Shown in pieces: positions 1 through 8,760 of a DNA stretch of 64,000 nt (its first letter is position 1; each line of letters starts with the position of its first letter). The stretch lies in the NCBI RefSeq assembly GCF_009617895.1, contig NZ_BLAW01000001.1, positions 2,409,001 through 2,473,000 on the forward strand. Reading direction: 5' to 3'. Below the pieces are notes generated by a model. That model was not told where the DNA came from and did no database searches. It worked only from the letters and a program-made list of their open reading frames with translations. Source of the DNA: Prolixibacter sp. SD074 (GTDB taxonomy: Bacteria > Bacteroidota > Bacteroidia > Bacteroidales > Prolixibacteraceae). A program made the position numbers and the translations under genes.

Positions 1-2
1 AT

Positions 3-251
3 GGTAGTAAGGTTGCCTTTATTATTGCCAGCCGGGAAGCGCCGGCTACGGTTAAGCAGTTTATCAAAAAAAATGGCTATACTTTCCCGGTTTATATTGT
101 TCACAGTCGTGTTCCGGAAATTTTTCAGTCGCGTAGTATTCCAGCTTCGTATATTATATCGCCGGATGATAAATTGATATTGAGAAAGAAAGGTGCTGCA
201 GATTGGAACAGTTCAAGGGTGAGGAAAATGTTTGACGATATGATTCATTAG
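3..251 (+). CDS. C-terminal part of a TlpA/ResA-like thioredoxin-fold protein (starts before the window)
   Basis: The frame is open from base 3 to a TAG at 249-251 and gives 82 residues. It matches the second half of a thioredoxin fold: a strand (VAFIIAS), a helix, then SIPASYIISPDDKLILRKKG. The cis-proline after SI and the following strand pair are typical of TlpA/ResA/AhpC-TSA proteins, which act in periplasmic thiol redox chemistry or cytochrome maturation. The CXXC active site would lie upstream of the window, so I cannot say whether the protein is catalytic. A strong hairpin terminator follows 21 bases after the stop. Family call fairly sure; exact role unknown. Confidence 0.75.
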   Translation, partial: GSKVAFIIASREAPATVKQFIKKNGYTFPVYIVHSRVPEIFQSRSIPASYIISPDDKLILRKKGAADWNSSRVRKMFDDMIH

Positions 252-271
252 ACATATTTTGATGCCATAAC

Positions 272-318
272 AAAACAGGCTGCTCTGGTTATTCCCGTAA
301 GGCAGCCTGTTTTTATTT
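272..318 (+). terminator. Rho-independent terminator of the thioredoxin-like gene
   Basis: A 12-bp perfect stem (272-283 with 302-313, arms AAAACAGGCTGC / GCAGCCTGTTTT) is followed by a T-rich tract. The A-rich left arm means it could also stop minus-strand transcription from the convergent GH2 gene ending at 336. Confidence 0.85.
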
Positions 319-335
319 TATTAAGGGAAAATCAG

Positions 336-2162
336 TTATTTATATTTCTCTTCCATCTTTTTGTAGAAATCGCGAAGGACGAAGAAGGCTTTCTTCTTCG
401 TGCCATTTTGGCCGATGAGCCCTTTCCGGTTCCATCCATCCTGAATAACAGGAAGGACACGCCTTGGCGAACGGAAATCACACAAAATCCAAGGTGTAAC
501 ACCCCGGAATTGAGGTATTTTCATCAGCATGGGAAGCGTGTGTTTGTATATGCTCTCCTGGTATTCTTCCGTCCAGCGGGTGAGCGAATCGCCATGCAAG
601 CCCTGCAGCGCACCGCCGCCAAATTCACTAATCATTACCGGCTTGTTGTATTTGATGATCCAGTTGATGCTGTCGCATTTTTCCGGCAAACCGTCATACC
701 AGCCTGCATACTCGTTGAAGTTTACTATGTCGACATACTGTGCGAAGGGATCTTCCACAATCCGGTCATTGGGATTACTGTCCCTGTGAACTTCCAAAGC
801 GGCGGAAATTAATCTTGTGCTGTCCATGTCGCGGGCGTGCATCGCCAGTTTATGCAGAAAGTGGGTCCGGACATCGCTGACCGGCGTTTCGTTGGCCATC
901 GACCAGATGATAACGGAAGCCCGGTTTTTGTCGCGTGTAATCAGATCGGTTAGCTGATGTTCGGCATTTTTATACGTATCGGGATTGTTCCAGTCGATGG
1001 TCCAGTAAACCGGATTTTCTTCCCAAACCAGGATACCCATTTTGTCGGCCAGCCGGATCATATTTTCGGCATGTGGATAATGCGCCAGACGGACATAGTT
1101 ACATCCGAGTTCTTTCGCCCAGTTCAGCAACGTTTGTGCATCCGATTCGGAATAAGCTCTTCCGCCTCTCATCGGCATTTCTTCGTGGATGGAAATACCT
1201 CGCAGGAACATTGATTTTCCATTGAGTAAGATATCAGTTCCCCTGGTTTCGATGGTTCGGAAACCGATAGGCTCGGAAATATTATCGCTGGTATCAGAAA
1301 TGTTGACTGTGTAAAGTTTTGGATTTCCCGGAGACCATAATTCCAGTTTTTTCAACGGAAAATCGATATCCGCTTTCCCATTTGCATCAGTGCTGAAAGT
1401 CTTCTTCACTTTCAGTTCGGGAATGTTAATACTGATGGTTTGACTGGCTGCATTCGGGCCGTTTAATTGCACGTAGCCTGCAACTTCTTTTTGAGAACCT
1501 TTCTTGAGCTGAACATTGTAATCGGCAATGAAGGTTTGTGGTACTTCCACCACGCCCACATCGCGGGTGATGCCACCGTAGTTCCACCAATCCGTGTTTA
1601 GTGTGGGGACACCTTCTTTGTGGCGTTTGTCGTCGACCTTAACCACCAGCGAATTCTTCCAGTTTTCTTTTAGTAAGTCGGTGATTTCGTAATTGAACGG
1701 AGTGAAGCCGCCAATGTGTTTGCCCAGCTTCTTCCCGTTCAGGTAAACATCGCTTTCATAATTGATGGCTCCAAAATGGATAAATACACGGTTATTCGGA
1801 TTGCTTTTGGTGTAGCTGAACAGACGACGATACCAGATGGTGCCTTCGTAGTAGAGCAACTTCCCATCCTGCGAGTTCCAGTCGCCGGGGACCATCAACG
1901 TCGGACTTTTGTCAAAATTGTACTCAATGAGCTGTGTTTTGCCCGTCTGATGCTGGTCGAGGAAGAAACCTCCTGTTGGATGCGGATTGGCATCGTAGGG
2001 TTTGTAGCGGTAATCATAATAACCGACTTCGTAAGGGTCAATAATGTAATGCCATTCCCCGTTAAGGGTAAGTGTGTTACGGCCGGGAATATTGTTAATG
2101 ACCGTTTGAGCCTGTGCCTGTGCGGCGCAAATCAGGCATAGCAGTAGTGTTAACTTTTTCAT
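336..2162 (-). CDS. Glycoside hydrolase family 2 protein (beta-glucuronidase/beta-galactosidase type), exported
   Basis: 608 residues with a signal peptide (MKKLTLLLCLICAAQAQAQ). The GH2 domains run in order: a jelly-roll sugar-binding domain (about 25-205, with the GKHIGGFTPFNYEIT stretch), an immunoglobulin-like domain (about 210-305) and a TIM barrel (about 306-605). The general acid/base is E425 in SMANETP and the nucleophile is E513 in MISEFGGG, so both catalytic glutamates are present. The length suits the short beta-glucuronidase-like branch of GH2. It probably removes terminal beta-linked sugars in the periplasm; the substrate cannot be read from the sequence. It stands apart from the three PULs, converges with the thioredoxin gene and is divergent from the DUF819 gene. 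Confidence 0.88.
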   Translation of the reverse strand: MKKLTLLLCLICAAQAQAQTVINNIPGRNTLTLNGEWHYIIDPYEVGYYDYRYKPYDANPHPTGGFFLDQHQTGKTQLIEYNFDKSPTLMVPGDWNSQDGKLLYYEGTIWYRRLFSYTKSNPNNRVFIHFGAINYESDVYLNGKKLGKHIGGFTPFNYEITDLLKENWKNSLVVKVDDKRHKEGVPTLNTDWWNYGGITRDVGVVEVPQTFIADYNVQLKKGSQKEVAGYVQLNGPNAASQTISINIPELKVKKTFSTDANGKADIDFPLKKLELWSPGNPKLYTVNISDTSDNISEPIGFRTIETRGTDILLNGKSMFLRGISIHEEMPMRGGRAYSESDAQTLLNWAKELGCNYVRLAHYPHAENMIRLADKMGILVWEENPVYWTIDWNNPDTYKNAEHQLTDLITRDKNRASVIIWSMANETPVSDVRTHFLHKLAMHARDMDSTRLISAALEVHRDSNPNDRIVEDPFAQYVDIVNFNEYAGWYDGLPEKCDSINWIIKYNKPVMISEFGGGALQGLHGDSLTRWTEEYQESIYKHTLPMLMKIPQFRGVTPWILCDFRSPRRVLPVIQDGWNRKGLIGQNGTKKKAFFVLRDFYKKMEEKYK

Positions 2163-2406
2163 TGAATGGGTATTATTGGTTTACTTCGGTTTTTATCCGG
2201 GACTTTCTAAAAAAAAGACGCATACCCGTTTGCGTTACCGATAAAGCTAATTGTTTTTTCAGAAAGAACATAACAAACCCCAAGTGTGCATTGAATTTGG
2301 AGATGTTTTTCTCTTATTGCTTCATTAAAATTTTATAATAAAATAAACTGAAAGCTCCCTTGATGGGTTTACAGGAGGAAATTCTTTAGAATAATTCTAT
2401 AAAAAG

Positions 2407-2414
2407 TATATTTG
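2407..2414 (+). promoter_or_regulatory. Bacteroidota-type -7 box (TATATTTG) for the DUF819 gene
   Basis: TATATTTG is an exact match to the TAnnTTTG -7 element and lies 27 bases before the ATG at 2442, giving a predicted start of transcription near 2421. No clear -33 TTG was found. The rest of the divergent gap 2163-2406 shows nothing else I can name. Confidence 0.55.
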
Positions 2415-2441
2415 CTTTTTCGTAATTAAAACTGATCCATT

Positions 2442-3608
2442 ATGTCATTAATAGCCCCCGGAGATCATCTGGTTTTGTTTTCTATTATTACCGGGGCCGC
2501 AGCCTTAGGGATGTGGTCGGAGCATAAAAAGTGGTTTGGGAAGGTATCCGGAATTCTGGTTACCGTTTTGCTGATGTCTCTTTTATCGATGACCGGCGTG
2601 GTGCCCCCGGCATCGAGTACCAAAATACACGTACCTGTTTACGATTTGGTTTTTACCTATTTCGTGCCGATATCCATCCCTATGATGCTGATGGGATCGA
2701 ACATCATGCGCACTATCCGTGAAGGTGGAAAGCTGTTGATTGCGTACATTATTGGGGCCATTGGTGTGGTGTTGGGTAGCTTTTTGGCCTTTTCAATGAT
2801 TCCCCTCGGCCCGGACTCAGGACGTATGGCCGGAGTAATTGCCTCGACACTGATTGGTGGAAGCATGAACTTCGTTGCTACCGGAGAAGCTTTGCAAATC
2901 ACTACTCATCCGCTGTTTTCGGCTACCATTGCAGTCGACAATTTTGCAGCCAGCCTTTTTATACTGTTGCTTTTTATGCTTCCGGGAATTAAGTTCCTGG
3001 CACGCTTTTTTGCCAAGCCAAAAGCCGAAAACAAGGTAGAAGCCGTAGTACAGGAACACGAAAAATCGCAGCCCATTACCATGGAACGCATCGGTCTTAC
3101 CCTGGTAATTGCGGTAGCCATTGCGGCATCGGGGGCCTGGCTGGGCGACTGGTTGCAGTCGGTTTTTCACACGCAAATGGATTTGAGCATTCTCATCATT
3201 ACGCTCGTTTCGGTGCTGGTGGCCAATCTCTTCCCTAAGCGTCTCAAACCGCTTGAGGACACTGCTTTTTCGGTTGGACTATGGATGATGTACATCTTTT
3301 TGGCAGCCATTGGAGCGGCCACCAACATGGCTGATATTTTGCACATCGGTCCGGCGATACTTGGCTTCTACCTTGTCATTCTTTTCTTCCACCTCATTTT
3401 TTTAATCGCGCTGGCTAAGATTTTCAAACTGGATATCTACGAAGTAATGATATCATCGGCCGCTAACGTCATGGGACCGTCGGTGGCAGCGCCTATGGCC
3501 GCTTCGCTTGGACAGAAAAAATTGATTACCCCGAGTATCCTGGTGGGAATTCTCGGTTACGTTATCGGTACCTTCATTGGGGTTTCCATTGCATTAGCCC
3601 TGAGTTAA
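2442..3608 (+). CDS. DUF819 family membrane protein
   Basis: 388 residues with about ten hydrophobic segments. The N-terminal stretch (GDHLVLFSIITGAAALGMWSE), the SIPMMLMGSNI segment and the conserved STLIGGSMNFVATGEAL segment are hallmarks of the DUF819 (YjcL-like) family of inner-membrane proteins. A central loop (about 190-215) is charged and cytoplasmic-looking. The C-terminal half repeats the pattern (ISSAANVMGPSVAAPMAASLG), suggesting two inverted halves as in many transporters. The function of the family is not established. It is a single-gene unit with its own -7 box and converges tightly (10 bases) on the PPK2 gene. Confidence 0.85.
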   Translation: MSLIAPGDHLVLFSIITGAAALGMWSEHKKWFGKVSGILVTVLLMSLLSMTGVVPPASSTKIHVPVYDLVFTYFVPISIPMMLMGSNIMRTIREGGKLLIAYIIGAIGVVLGSFLAFSMIPLGPDSGRMAGVIASTLIGGSMNFVATGEALQITTHPLFSATIAVDNFAASLFILLLFMLPGIKFLARFFAKPKAENKVEAVVQEHEKSQPITMERIGLTLVIAVAIAASGAWLGDWLQSVFHTQMDLSILIITLVSVLVANLFPKRLKPLEDTAFSVGLWMMYIFLAAIGAATNMADILHIGPAILGFYLVILFFHLIFLIALAKIFKLDIYEVMISSAANVMGPSVAAPMAASLGQKKLITPSILVGILGYVIGTFIGVSIALALS

Positions 3609-3618
3609 AGTCCGAAGC

Positions 3619-4464
3619 TTAATAGATTTCGGGTACAAAAGTTTGGTCGGTAATCGGAGGGCGTATGTAGTTGTCCTTTTCAATGCGCGGAGGCAATTCA
3701 ATGGGCTCGGGTGTTAAATCCTTGTACGGGATTTTGCTCAGCAGATGATGAATACAGTTGAGCCGTGCCCTTCGTTTGTTGTCAGCCGGAACCACGTACC
3801 ACGGTGACTGTTTAATGTCGGTGTACCCAAACATTTCGTCTTTGGCGCGGGAGTATTCTACCCATTTTTCACGTGATGCCAAATCCATAGGGCTAAGCTT
3901 CCAGCGTTTGGTTGGATCGTCGAGCCGGGCCTGGAAACGTAGTTCCTGCTCTTCGTCGGAAACGGAGAACCAGTATTTGATGAGAATGATGCCAGAACGG
4001 ATCAGCATGCGCTCGAATTCGGGACAGCTGCGCATGAACTCGTCGTATTCCTCATCACTACAGAAACCCATCACGCGCTCTACTCCGGCCCGGTTGTACC
4101 AGCTACGGTCGAAAAGAACCATTTCGCCACCGGCAGGCAGTTCGGTGACATAACGCTGGAAATACCATTGCATCCGTTGGCGCTCAGTTGGAGTGCCCAA
4201 AGCAACTACCCGACAGATACGGGGATTGAGTGGTTCCATAATGCGTTTGATAACACCGCCTTTCCCGGCAGCGTCTCTGCCCTCGAAAATGACTACAACT
4301 TTTAACTGTTCTTGTTTTACCCACTCCTGCATCTTCACCAGCTCGATTTGCATTTTACGCAACTCCTGTTTGTAAAGCTTCTTTCCTAAACGGCGATTAT
4401 CTTTCTTTTCGGGTTCAATGTGATCCGGTGATTTGTGATGTTTCCTGGTTTTGTTTTTATTCAT
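3619..4464 (-). CDS. ppk2: Polyphosphate kinase 2 (PPK2) family protein
   Basis: Transfers phosphate between inorganic polyphosphate and nucleotides in the cytoplasm. The Walker A loop (FEGRDAAGKGG), the lid and Walker B region (GEMVLFDRSWYNRAGVE) and the MQWYFQRYVTELP stretch are all diagnostic of single-domain PPK2. I start at the ATG at 4464 (MNKNKTRKHHKSPD), giving 281 residues, because homology begins just after it. The open frame continues upstream to 4659, but those 65 residues are low-complexity and unlike the family. The lysine-rich N-terminus is common in the family. Whether it prefers ADP, GDP or AMP cannot be told here. Monocistronic. Confidence 0.9.
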   Translation of the reverse strand: MNKNKTRKHHKSPDHIEPEKKDNRRLGKKLYKQELRKMQIELVKMQEWVKQEQLKVVVIFEGRDAAGKGGVIKRIMEPLNPRICRVVALGTPTERQRMQWYFQRYVTELPAGGEMVLFDRSWYNRAGVERVMGFCSDEEYDEFMRSCPEFERMLIRSGIILIKYWFSVSDEEQELRFQARLDDPTKRWKLSPMDLASREKWVEYSRAKDEMFGYTDIKQSPWYVVPADNKRRARLNCIHHLLSKIPYKDLTPEPIELPPRIEKDNYIRPPITDQTFVPEIY

Positions 4465-4792
4465 CTCAAAGGAGTTTTTAAATTTACGGCAGAAATGTAT
4501 GGATTGAATCTCTTTAAAATTAAGTGATCTCATCTGGTTTTGCAAGAAAAAGTCTTCCCGGCAACGGTTATCCGATGGGACAAAAACTGACAGTTTGGAA
4601 TGTAGCAGTCTGTTTCTGTTGTAATCAAAAACGGGTATCCTCTTTTTTCGTCCGACCATACCCCCATTCTATTTTATCAGAATTTCATACTTCTGACCAT
4701 TGTTTTGCAGTTTTTAACAATGTCGCTCATAAACGACCTAATTCCTTAATCTTCTTTAACCTCCGTTAGCTCGGCTTAACTAAAAACCACTG
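4465..4792. other. Intergenic stretch without a recognisable gene
   Basis: Holds the upstream region of the PPK2 gene (minus) and leads into the first sRNA-like unit (plus). An 81-codon plus-strand frame (4524-4769) is cysteine- and phenylalanine-rich, has no recognisable motif and is rejected as a gene. Confidence 0.5.
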
Positions 4793-4800
4793 CATATTTG
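4793..4800 (+). promoter_or_regulatory. -7 box (CATATTTG) of sRNA-like unit A
   Basis: One mismatch to TAnnTTTG. It lies in the block TGCATATTTGTAATG, which is nearly identical to TGCATCTTTGTAATG of unit B. Predicted transcription start near 4807. Confidence 0.5.
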
Positions 4801-4806
4801 TAATGT

Positions 4807-4892
4807 AACAAGAGCAAGTTTTTTTTCATAGAATTAGGTTAGTTTAGGTTAAGCAGAAAAAGGATGCACGCACCATGCATCCTTTTTTTTTT
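4807..4892 (+). ncRNA. Putative small RNA, unit A of a tandem paralogous pair
   Basis: A transcript of about 86 nt is predicted from a -7 box at 4793-4800 to an intrinsic terminator: stem 4857-4868 with 4876-4887, core GGATGCA / TGCATCC, followed by T10. The body shares with unit B the blocks AACAAG, AGCAAGTTTTTTT, CATAG and a TTAGGTTAG-rich stretch. No start codon lies between the predicted transcript start and the terminator stem, so it is not a leader peptide. No plus-strand gene follows, because the next gene is convergent, so it is not an attenuator for a downstream gene. Confidence 0.55.
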
Positions 4893-4974
4893 ACAAATTC
4901 GTATGAGATAGCCCGGATAATTATCTATTAAACTTATTTAACCTCAATTAAAACGAGTTCACACAATTTCGCTG

Positions 4975-4982
4975 CATCTTTG
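4975..4982 (+). promoter_or_regulatory. -7 box (CATCTTTG) of sRNA-like unit B
   Basis: One mismatch to TAnnTTTG, in a block nearly identical to that of unit A. Predicted transcription start near 4989. Confidence 0.5.
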
Positions 4983-4988
4983 TAATGA

Positions 4989-5075
4989 AAACAAGGAGCA
5001 AGTTTTTTTCATAGGACTAGTTAGTTAGGTTAGGTTAAACAGGTTAAAGGATGTTCGCCCGGACATCCTTTTTCT
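4989..5075 (+). ncRNA. Putative small RNA, unit B of a tandem paralogous pair
   Basis: About 87 nt, practically the same length as unit A. It has the same start block (AACAAGGAGCAAG), the same T-run followed by CATAG, and a TTAG/GGTTA-rich stretch. The terminator stem (5046-5054 with 5063-5071; core GGATGT / ACATCC) keeps the GGAT/ATCC base but has changed on both arms elsewhere (GCA/TGC became GT/AC), so pairing is kept while sequence drifts. The A-rich left arm makes it a likely shared terminator for the convergent creatininase gene ending at 5080. Confidence 0.55.
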
Positions 5076-5079
5076 TTTG

Positions 5080-5955
5080 TTATTGTTTGGTATCCATCGG
5101 ATGTTTCGCCTGTTCGTAAAACGTGTCCTGCATCTCAATAATACTGTTGTCAGCCTTTACTTGCTTCAACATGGTGCACAGCTGTTCCACCTGTGCATTC
5201 AGAATCTTTTCTCCAAGTTCCTTGGTTGCCAGCGAACCATCGCCGCAATAGTGGTTCGGATATTTGGCATACCACCAGATTCCTTCGTAGTCGGAGTCTA
5301 TTCCCTTAATCCCATCCTGATCTTTTCCCGACTGGGAAGTAGCTTTGTCCATGTGCACTAAACCGGGACGGTGTGCCAACATCACCGAAGTTTCCGATTG
5401 CCCGGCATGACCAGAACCACCCGGAACCAGCTCCTTGTTTATTTCTTTATATGCCTCTACATCCCGGTTGGGTTGGAATAACACAACAGCATAATCCTTT
5501 TGCGATGCCAGCTGACTCTGACAGAAAAATGGAAGGAAACTGCTGTTTCCGCCATGTCCGTTTACCAAAATAATTTTCTTTATGCCATTTCGGCCCAACT
5601 CATCACAGGTTTCCTGCAACATATTCCAGATTAGTTTCTGGCTGTAAGCAATGGTTCCCGGCTGGTGCCTGGCCTCAAAAATCTGGGAAAAGTAATAGGG
5701 CGGGAAAACAATCGCGTATTCTTTCGCGGCAGCACGCAAAGCCACTTCACGTACATCAATCAAATCCGTTCCCAGAGGAAGATGCGGACCATGTTTTTCA
5801 AGCACTCCTATCGGAATAATACAGGTCGCATTCGACTGGTCAACTGCGTTGACGTATTGGAGAGCGGTCATCTCTTCCATCTTCACCGGAAGGTTTTGCG
5901 CAAACAAAGGGAAAGCCACGGCGCAGAAAAGCGCCAAAAGAAAAGCCTTTTTCAT
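5080..5955 (-). CDS. Creatininase family protein, exported
   Basis: 291 residues with a signal peptide (MKKAFLLALFCAVAFPLFAQ). The metal site of the creatininase/MftE-like amidohydrolase fold is seen: IPIGVLEKHGPHLPLGTD supplies the Glu/His/Asp ligands, and VNGHGGN and GGSGHAGQSETS supply later ones. Family members hydrolyse cyclic amides such as creatinine or act on ring nitrogens; the exported Bacteroidota versions have no assigned substrate. It ends beside the sRNA B terminator, and a strong terminator at 6032-6062 separates it from the upstream GH16 gene, so it is probably its own unit. Confidence 0.85.
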   Translation of the reverse strand: MKKAFLLALFCAVAFPLFAQNLPVKMEEMTALQYVNAVDQSNATCIIPIGVLEKHGPHLPLGTDLIDVREVALRAAAKEYAIVFPPYYFSQIFEARHQPGTIAYSQKLIWNMLQETCDELGRNGIKKIILVNGHGGNSSFLPFFCQSQLASQKDYAVVLFQPNRDVEAYKEINKELVPGGSGHAGQSETSVMLAHRPGLVHMDKATSQSGKDQDGIKGIDSDYEGIWWYAKYPNHYCGDGSLATKELGEKILNAQVEQLCTMLKQVKADNSIIEMQDTFYEQAKHPMDTKQ

Positions 5956-6031
5956 GGTTTTGTTTTTTAGTTAGTTTCAGTGAGTGAAAAATACCAAATA
6001 TTAGGGGAATAACCTCATGAACGTGGATGGG

Positions 6032-6062
6032 AAAAAAAGGCCCCGACAAAAACGCCGGGACC
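6032..6062 (-). terminator. Terminator at the end of PUL 1
   Basis: Read on the minus strand: a nine-pair stem GGTCCCGGC / GTCGGGGCC with two G-U pairs and a short loop, followed by seven T. It lies 25 bases after the GH16 stop. Confidence 0.8.
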
Positions 6063-6087
6063 TGTCAAAACAATCCTATGAAAAAAT

Positions 6088-7875
6088 CTATTTTTTGATA
6101 AACTGCCCGGCAAATCGTTCATTCCCCGCCTGAATCGTCAGGAAGTAAACACCGGAAGCAAAATCGACAACATTCAACTGTAAGGGCCCTCCCAGCGATT
6201 CGGTAGTGAACTGTCGCAATAACCGACCATTCATGTCATGAACGCCAATAACGGAAGCGCCATATCCCTCCTGCGGCAATTGAACCGAAAGGACATCGGT
6301 TACCGGGTTTGGATATAAATTCAGTTGATGACTTTTCAGGTCAGTAATGCCCGTTGTGATATCCTCGCTGGTAAGTTCCACAGGCTTGAGCCAGAATTTA
6401 CCTGAACCGGTGGTTCCCAATACGCCATAATTAAAATAAAGGCGCATTCCCTTTATCTGATCAAGCTTGAAAATATTATCCGGATTCTGACCAAAAATAT
6501 GGGCATGAATATGATATACACCATCATCATTGGGCGAATCAATCTTCAGCAAATCAGCAGTATTCACGTTATCGTTCACATCCACCAACTCAAAGCGCAT
6601 ATTCGATGGCGCATTTCCCGCCTCGGTTTTCAACTCCAGCACAGCCGTTGACGAGGTTGTCAAACCGTAAATTCCATCGAACGGATAATAAATCGCCGGC
6701 GAAGCACTGGGATTCTGCACGTCATAATCCACCTGCAAATCCTCGCCTGCCATCGAAAGCGACACCATATTGTTATTGGTCTGAACAACCTCCCAGTTGA
6801 CATTTCCGCCAACCGTGTGCGGAACATACCACGGATCGCTGGGCGGAAGTTTCACAACAGCCACATTCAGCTTATTCGAATCATATGTCCCACAACTAGT
6901 CGTTACCGAAACAGAAACATCTCCCGAGGTATTTCCCCACCGAACAGAGATGCTGTTTGTTCCGTCACCGGAAACAATGGTTGCATCTGCAGGAATCGTC
7001 CAGGTATAAGTTGCATTGGGAATATCCTGAGTCGAAAATTGAACGGTATCATCTGCAGTAGCGGTTGACGGCCCCGTAACCGTCGGATTGGGTGGCGTCC
7101 CGCTATACACCCGCACATAATCCACCTCCATGGTTTGCGGAAAAACCGTTGTTGCATCGGGGCCTCCAGGCCAGTTTCCGCCAACCGCGATATTAAGAAT
7201 AATGAAAAACGGGTTATGAAAGGCAGTCAACGAGGGCGGTGTAATATCCAGCGTGCAATACAAATTATCATCGAAGTACCACTTTATTTTCTGGCTGTCC
7301 CATTCGATGGCATATACATGGAAATCATCGGCAAGTTTGGCCGGATTGGTGTAGGATAATCCGTACGATACATGGCCGTTATTGTCCCAGTGAGCTGTTC
7401 CGTAAACGGTATTGTCATTGTCGCCACCTCCAATCATCTCCATGATGTCTAACTCGCCGCAACCAGGCCAGGAAGTACCTTCAAAAATACTTTTCCCCAG
7501 CATCCAGAAGGCCGGCCAGATTCCTTGTCCGTACGGCAGTTTCATACGCGCCTCGATACGTCCGTAGGTCCATGAACCAGCTTTGTTGTAGGTAATCAAA
7601 CGGGCCGACGTATAATCACTGCCCTGATAACTTTCCTTCCGGGCTGTAATGACAAGGTTACCGTTCTTTACCTCCGCATTGGAAAGCCGATTAGTGTAAT
7701 ACTGAAGTTCGTTATTTCCCCAGCCACCAGCACCGGTTTCAAAACTCCAGTTTTGCGGATCGGGTGAACCGGTATAGTTGAACTCGTCGCTCCAAACCAA
7801 CTGGACACAATCCTGTGCTGCAACTTCCACCGGAAACCACACCAACAAAAGAAATAAGCCGAACAGGTACTTCAT
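6088..7875 (-). CDS. GH16 endo-beta-glucanase (laminarinase type) with PKD-like domain and T9SS sorting domain
   Basis: 595 residues. Signal peptide 1-20, GH16 jelly roll about 23-258 ending in VDYVRVYSG, PKD-like domain about 262-340, a beta-rich region (about 345-510) that may bind carbohydrate, and a type A T9SS sorting domain about 520-595 (LYPNPVTDVL ... FAGQFIKK). The catalytic motif is GELDIME (nucleophile E141, acid/base E146), with the extra Met of the beta-bulge typical of laminarinases and lichenases. Expected to cut beta-1,3- or mixed-linkage glucan at or outside the cell surface after export by the type IX system. Last gene of PUL 1, 24 bases after the second GH16 gene. Confidence 0.9.
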   Translation of the reverse strand: MKYLFGLFLLLVWFPVEVAAQDCVQLVWSDEFNYTGSPDPQNWSFETGAGGWGNNELQYYTNRLSNAEVKNGNLVITARKESYQGSDYTSARLITYNKAGSWTYGRIEARMKLPYGQGIWPAFWMLGKSIFEGTSWPGCGELDIMEMIGGGDNDNTVYGTAHWDNNGHVSYGLSYTNPAKLADDFHVYAIEWDSQKIKWYFDDNLYCTLDITPPSLTAFHNPFFIILNIAVGGNWPGGPDATTVFPQTMEVDYVRVYSGTPPNPTVTGPSTATADDTVQFSTQDIPNATYTWTIPADATIVSGDGTNSISVRWGNTSGDVSVSVTTSCGTYDSNKLNVAVVKLPPSDPWYVPHTVGGNVNWEVVQTNNNMVSLSMAGEDLQVDYDVQNPSASPAIYYPFDGIYGLTTSSTAVLELKTEAGNAPSNMRFELVDVNDNVNTADLLKIDSPNDDGVYHIHAHIFGQNPDNIFKLDQIKGMRLYFNYGVLGTTGSGKFWLKPVELTSEDITTGITDLKSHQLNLYPNPVTDVLSVQLPQEGYGASVIGVHDMNGRLLRQFTTESLGGPLQLNVVDFASGVYFLTIQAGNERFAGQFIKK

Positions 7876-7899
7876 AATCCGTATTCTTTTTGAAATCAG

Positions 7900-8739
7900 T
7901 TATTTGTTCTTCTGGTAGACCCTCACGTAGTCTACATCCATCGTTTGCGGGAAAACCGAATCATCGATTCCCTGTTTTCCGCCCCAGTCACCACCAACCG
8001 CGACATTCAGTATCAGATGGAAAGGCTGATCGAATGGCCAGGCTTCGAAACCGGTATGTTCGTTTTTAAACGTAAAATATTTTTGCCCGTCAACGAACAT
8101 ACTCATCTCATTGGCATCCCACTCGAGTGCATATACATGGAATTTATCGTGGCAATCGGGTATCGAGATCGCTTTACCTACCTGCGTACCGATAACATGA
8201 TTGTAGGCTTTGGTATGCACTGTTCCGTGAATCGTGTCCGGATCGTATCCTACATTTTCCATGATATCAATCTCGCCACTTTCGGGCCAGCCGCCATATT
8301 TCCAGTCTGTAGACAACATCCAGATTGCCGGCCACAAACCTTTGCCTTTCGGCAGACGAGCTCTTACTTCGATACATCCATAAAGCCAATCACCTTTGTG
8401 GATGGTACGTATACGAGCAGAGGTGTATTTCTTCCCACCGAAATCCTCCTTTTTGGCTGCGATGGTCAACACTCCATTGCCCACATGAGCATTCTCCACT
8501 CGCTTATCGGTATAAAACTCCGCTTCATGGTTTCCCCAACCAGACTCGTTTCCCCGGGTATTAAAACTCCACTTGGTAGAATCGGGCAAACCGTTGTAAT
8601 TGAATTCGTCGTCCCAAACCAGGTTCCAGTCTCCCTTTTTTTGCGGAACTGCGCCTGCTTTGCTTTCAGCTTTCCTGGTTGCCGTATGGCATGACGCAGC
8701 CACCAGCAGCAAGAGAATTCCCGAAAAAATCTTTTTCAT
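7900..8739 (-). CDS. GH16 endo-beta-glucanase, lipoprotein
   Basis: 279 residues. Lipoprotein signal with Cys17 (LLLLVAASC). Single GH16 domain about 35-278 with GEIDIME (nucleophile E156, acid/base E161) and the usual AIWML and VGGDWGG stretches, ending in VDYVRVYQKNK. Laminarinase-like. The gene shares layout with the next GH16 gene but is anchored in a membrane instead of T9SS-exported, so the two enzymes would work at different places on the same glucan. It follows the GH3 pseudogene by 21 bases. Confidence 0.9.
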   Translation of the reverse strand: MKKIFSGILLLLVAASCHTATRKAESKAGAVPQKKGDWNLVWDDEFNYNGLPDSTKWSFNTRGNESGWGNHEAEFYTDKRVENAHVGNGVLTIAAKKEDFGGKKYTSARIRTIHKGDWLYGCIEVRARLPKGKGLWPAIWMLSTDWKYGGWPESGEIDIMENVGYDPDTIHGTVHTKAYNHVIGTQVGKAISIPDCHDKFHVYALEWDANEMSMFVDGQKYFTFKNEHTGFEAWPFDQPFHLILNVAVGGDWGGKQGIDDSVFPQTMDVDYVRVYQKNK

Positions 8740-8760
8740 TTTCTTAAACTATAATATCAT

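Noticed and set aside
4524-4769. 81-codon plus-strand frame upstream of sRNA unit A
   Set aside because: No recognisable motif, odd composition, no promoter box near its start, and it overlaps the upstream region of ppk2.
4837-5037. TTAGG-rich stretches as telomere-like repeats or attachment sites
   Set aside because: Copies are irregular and few, and they sit inside two aligned transcription units with promoter and terminator.
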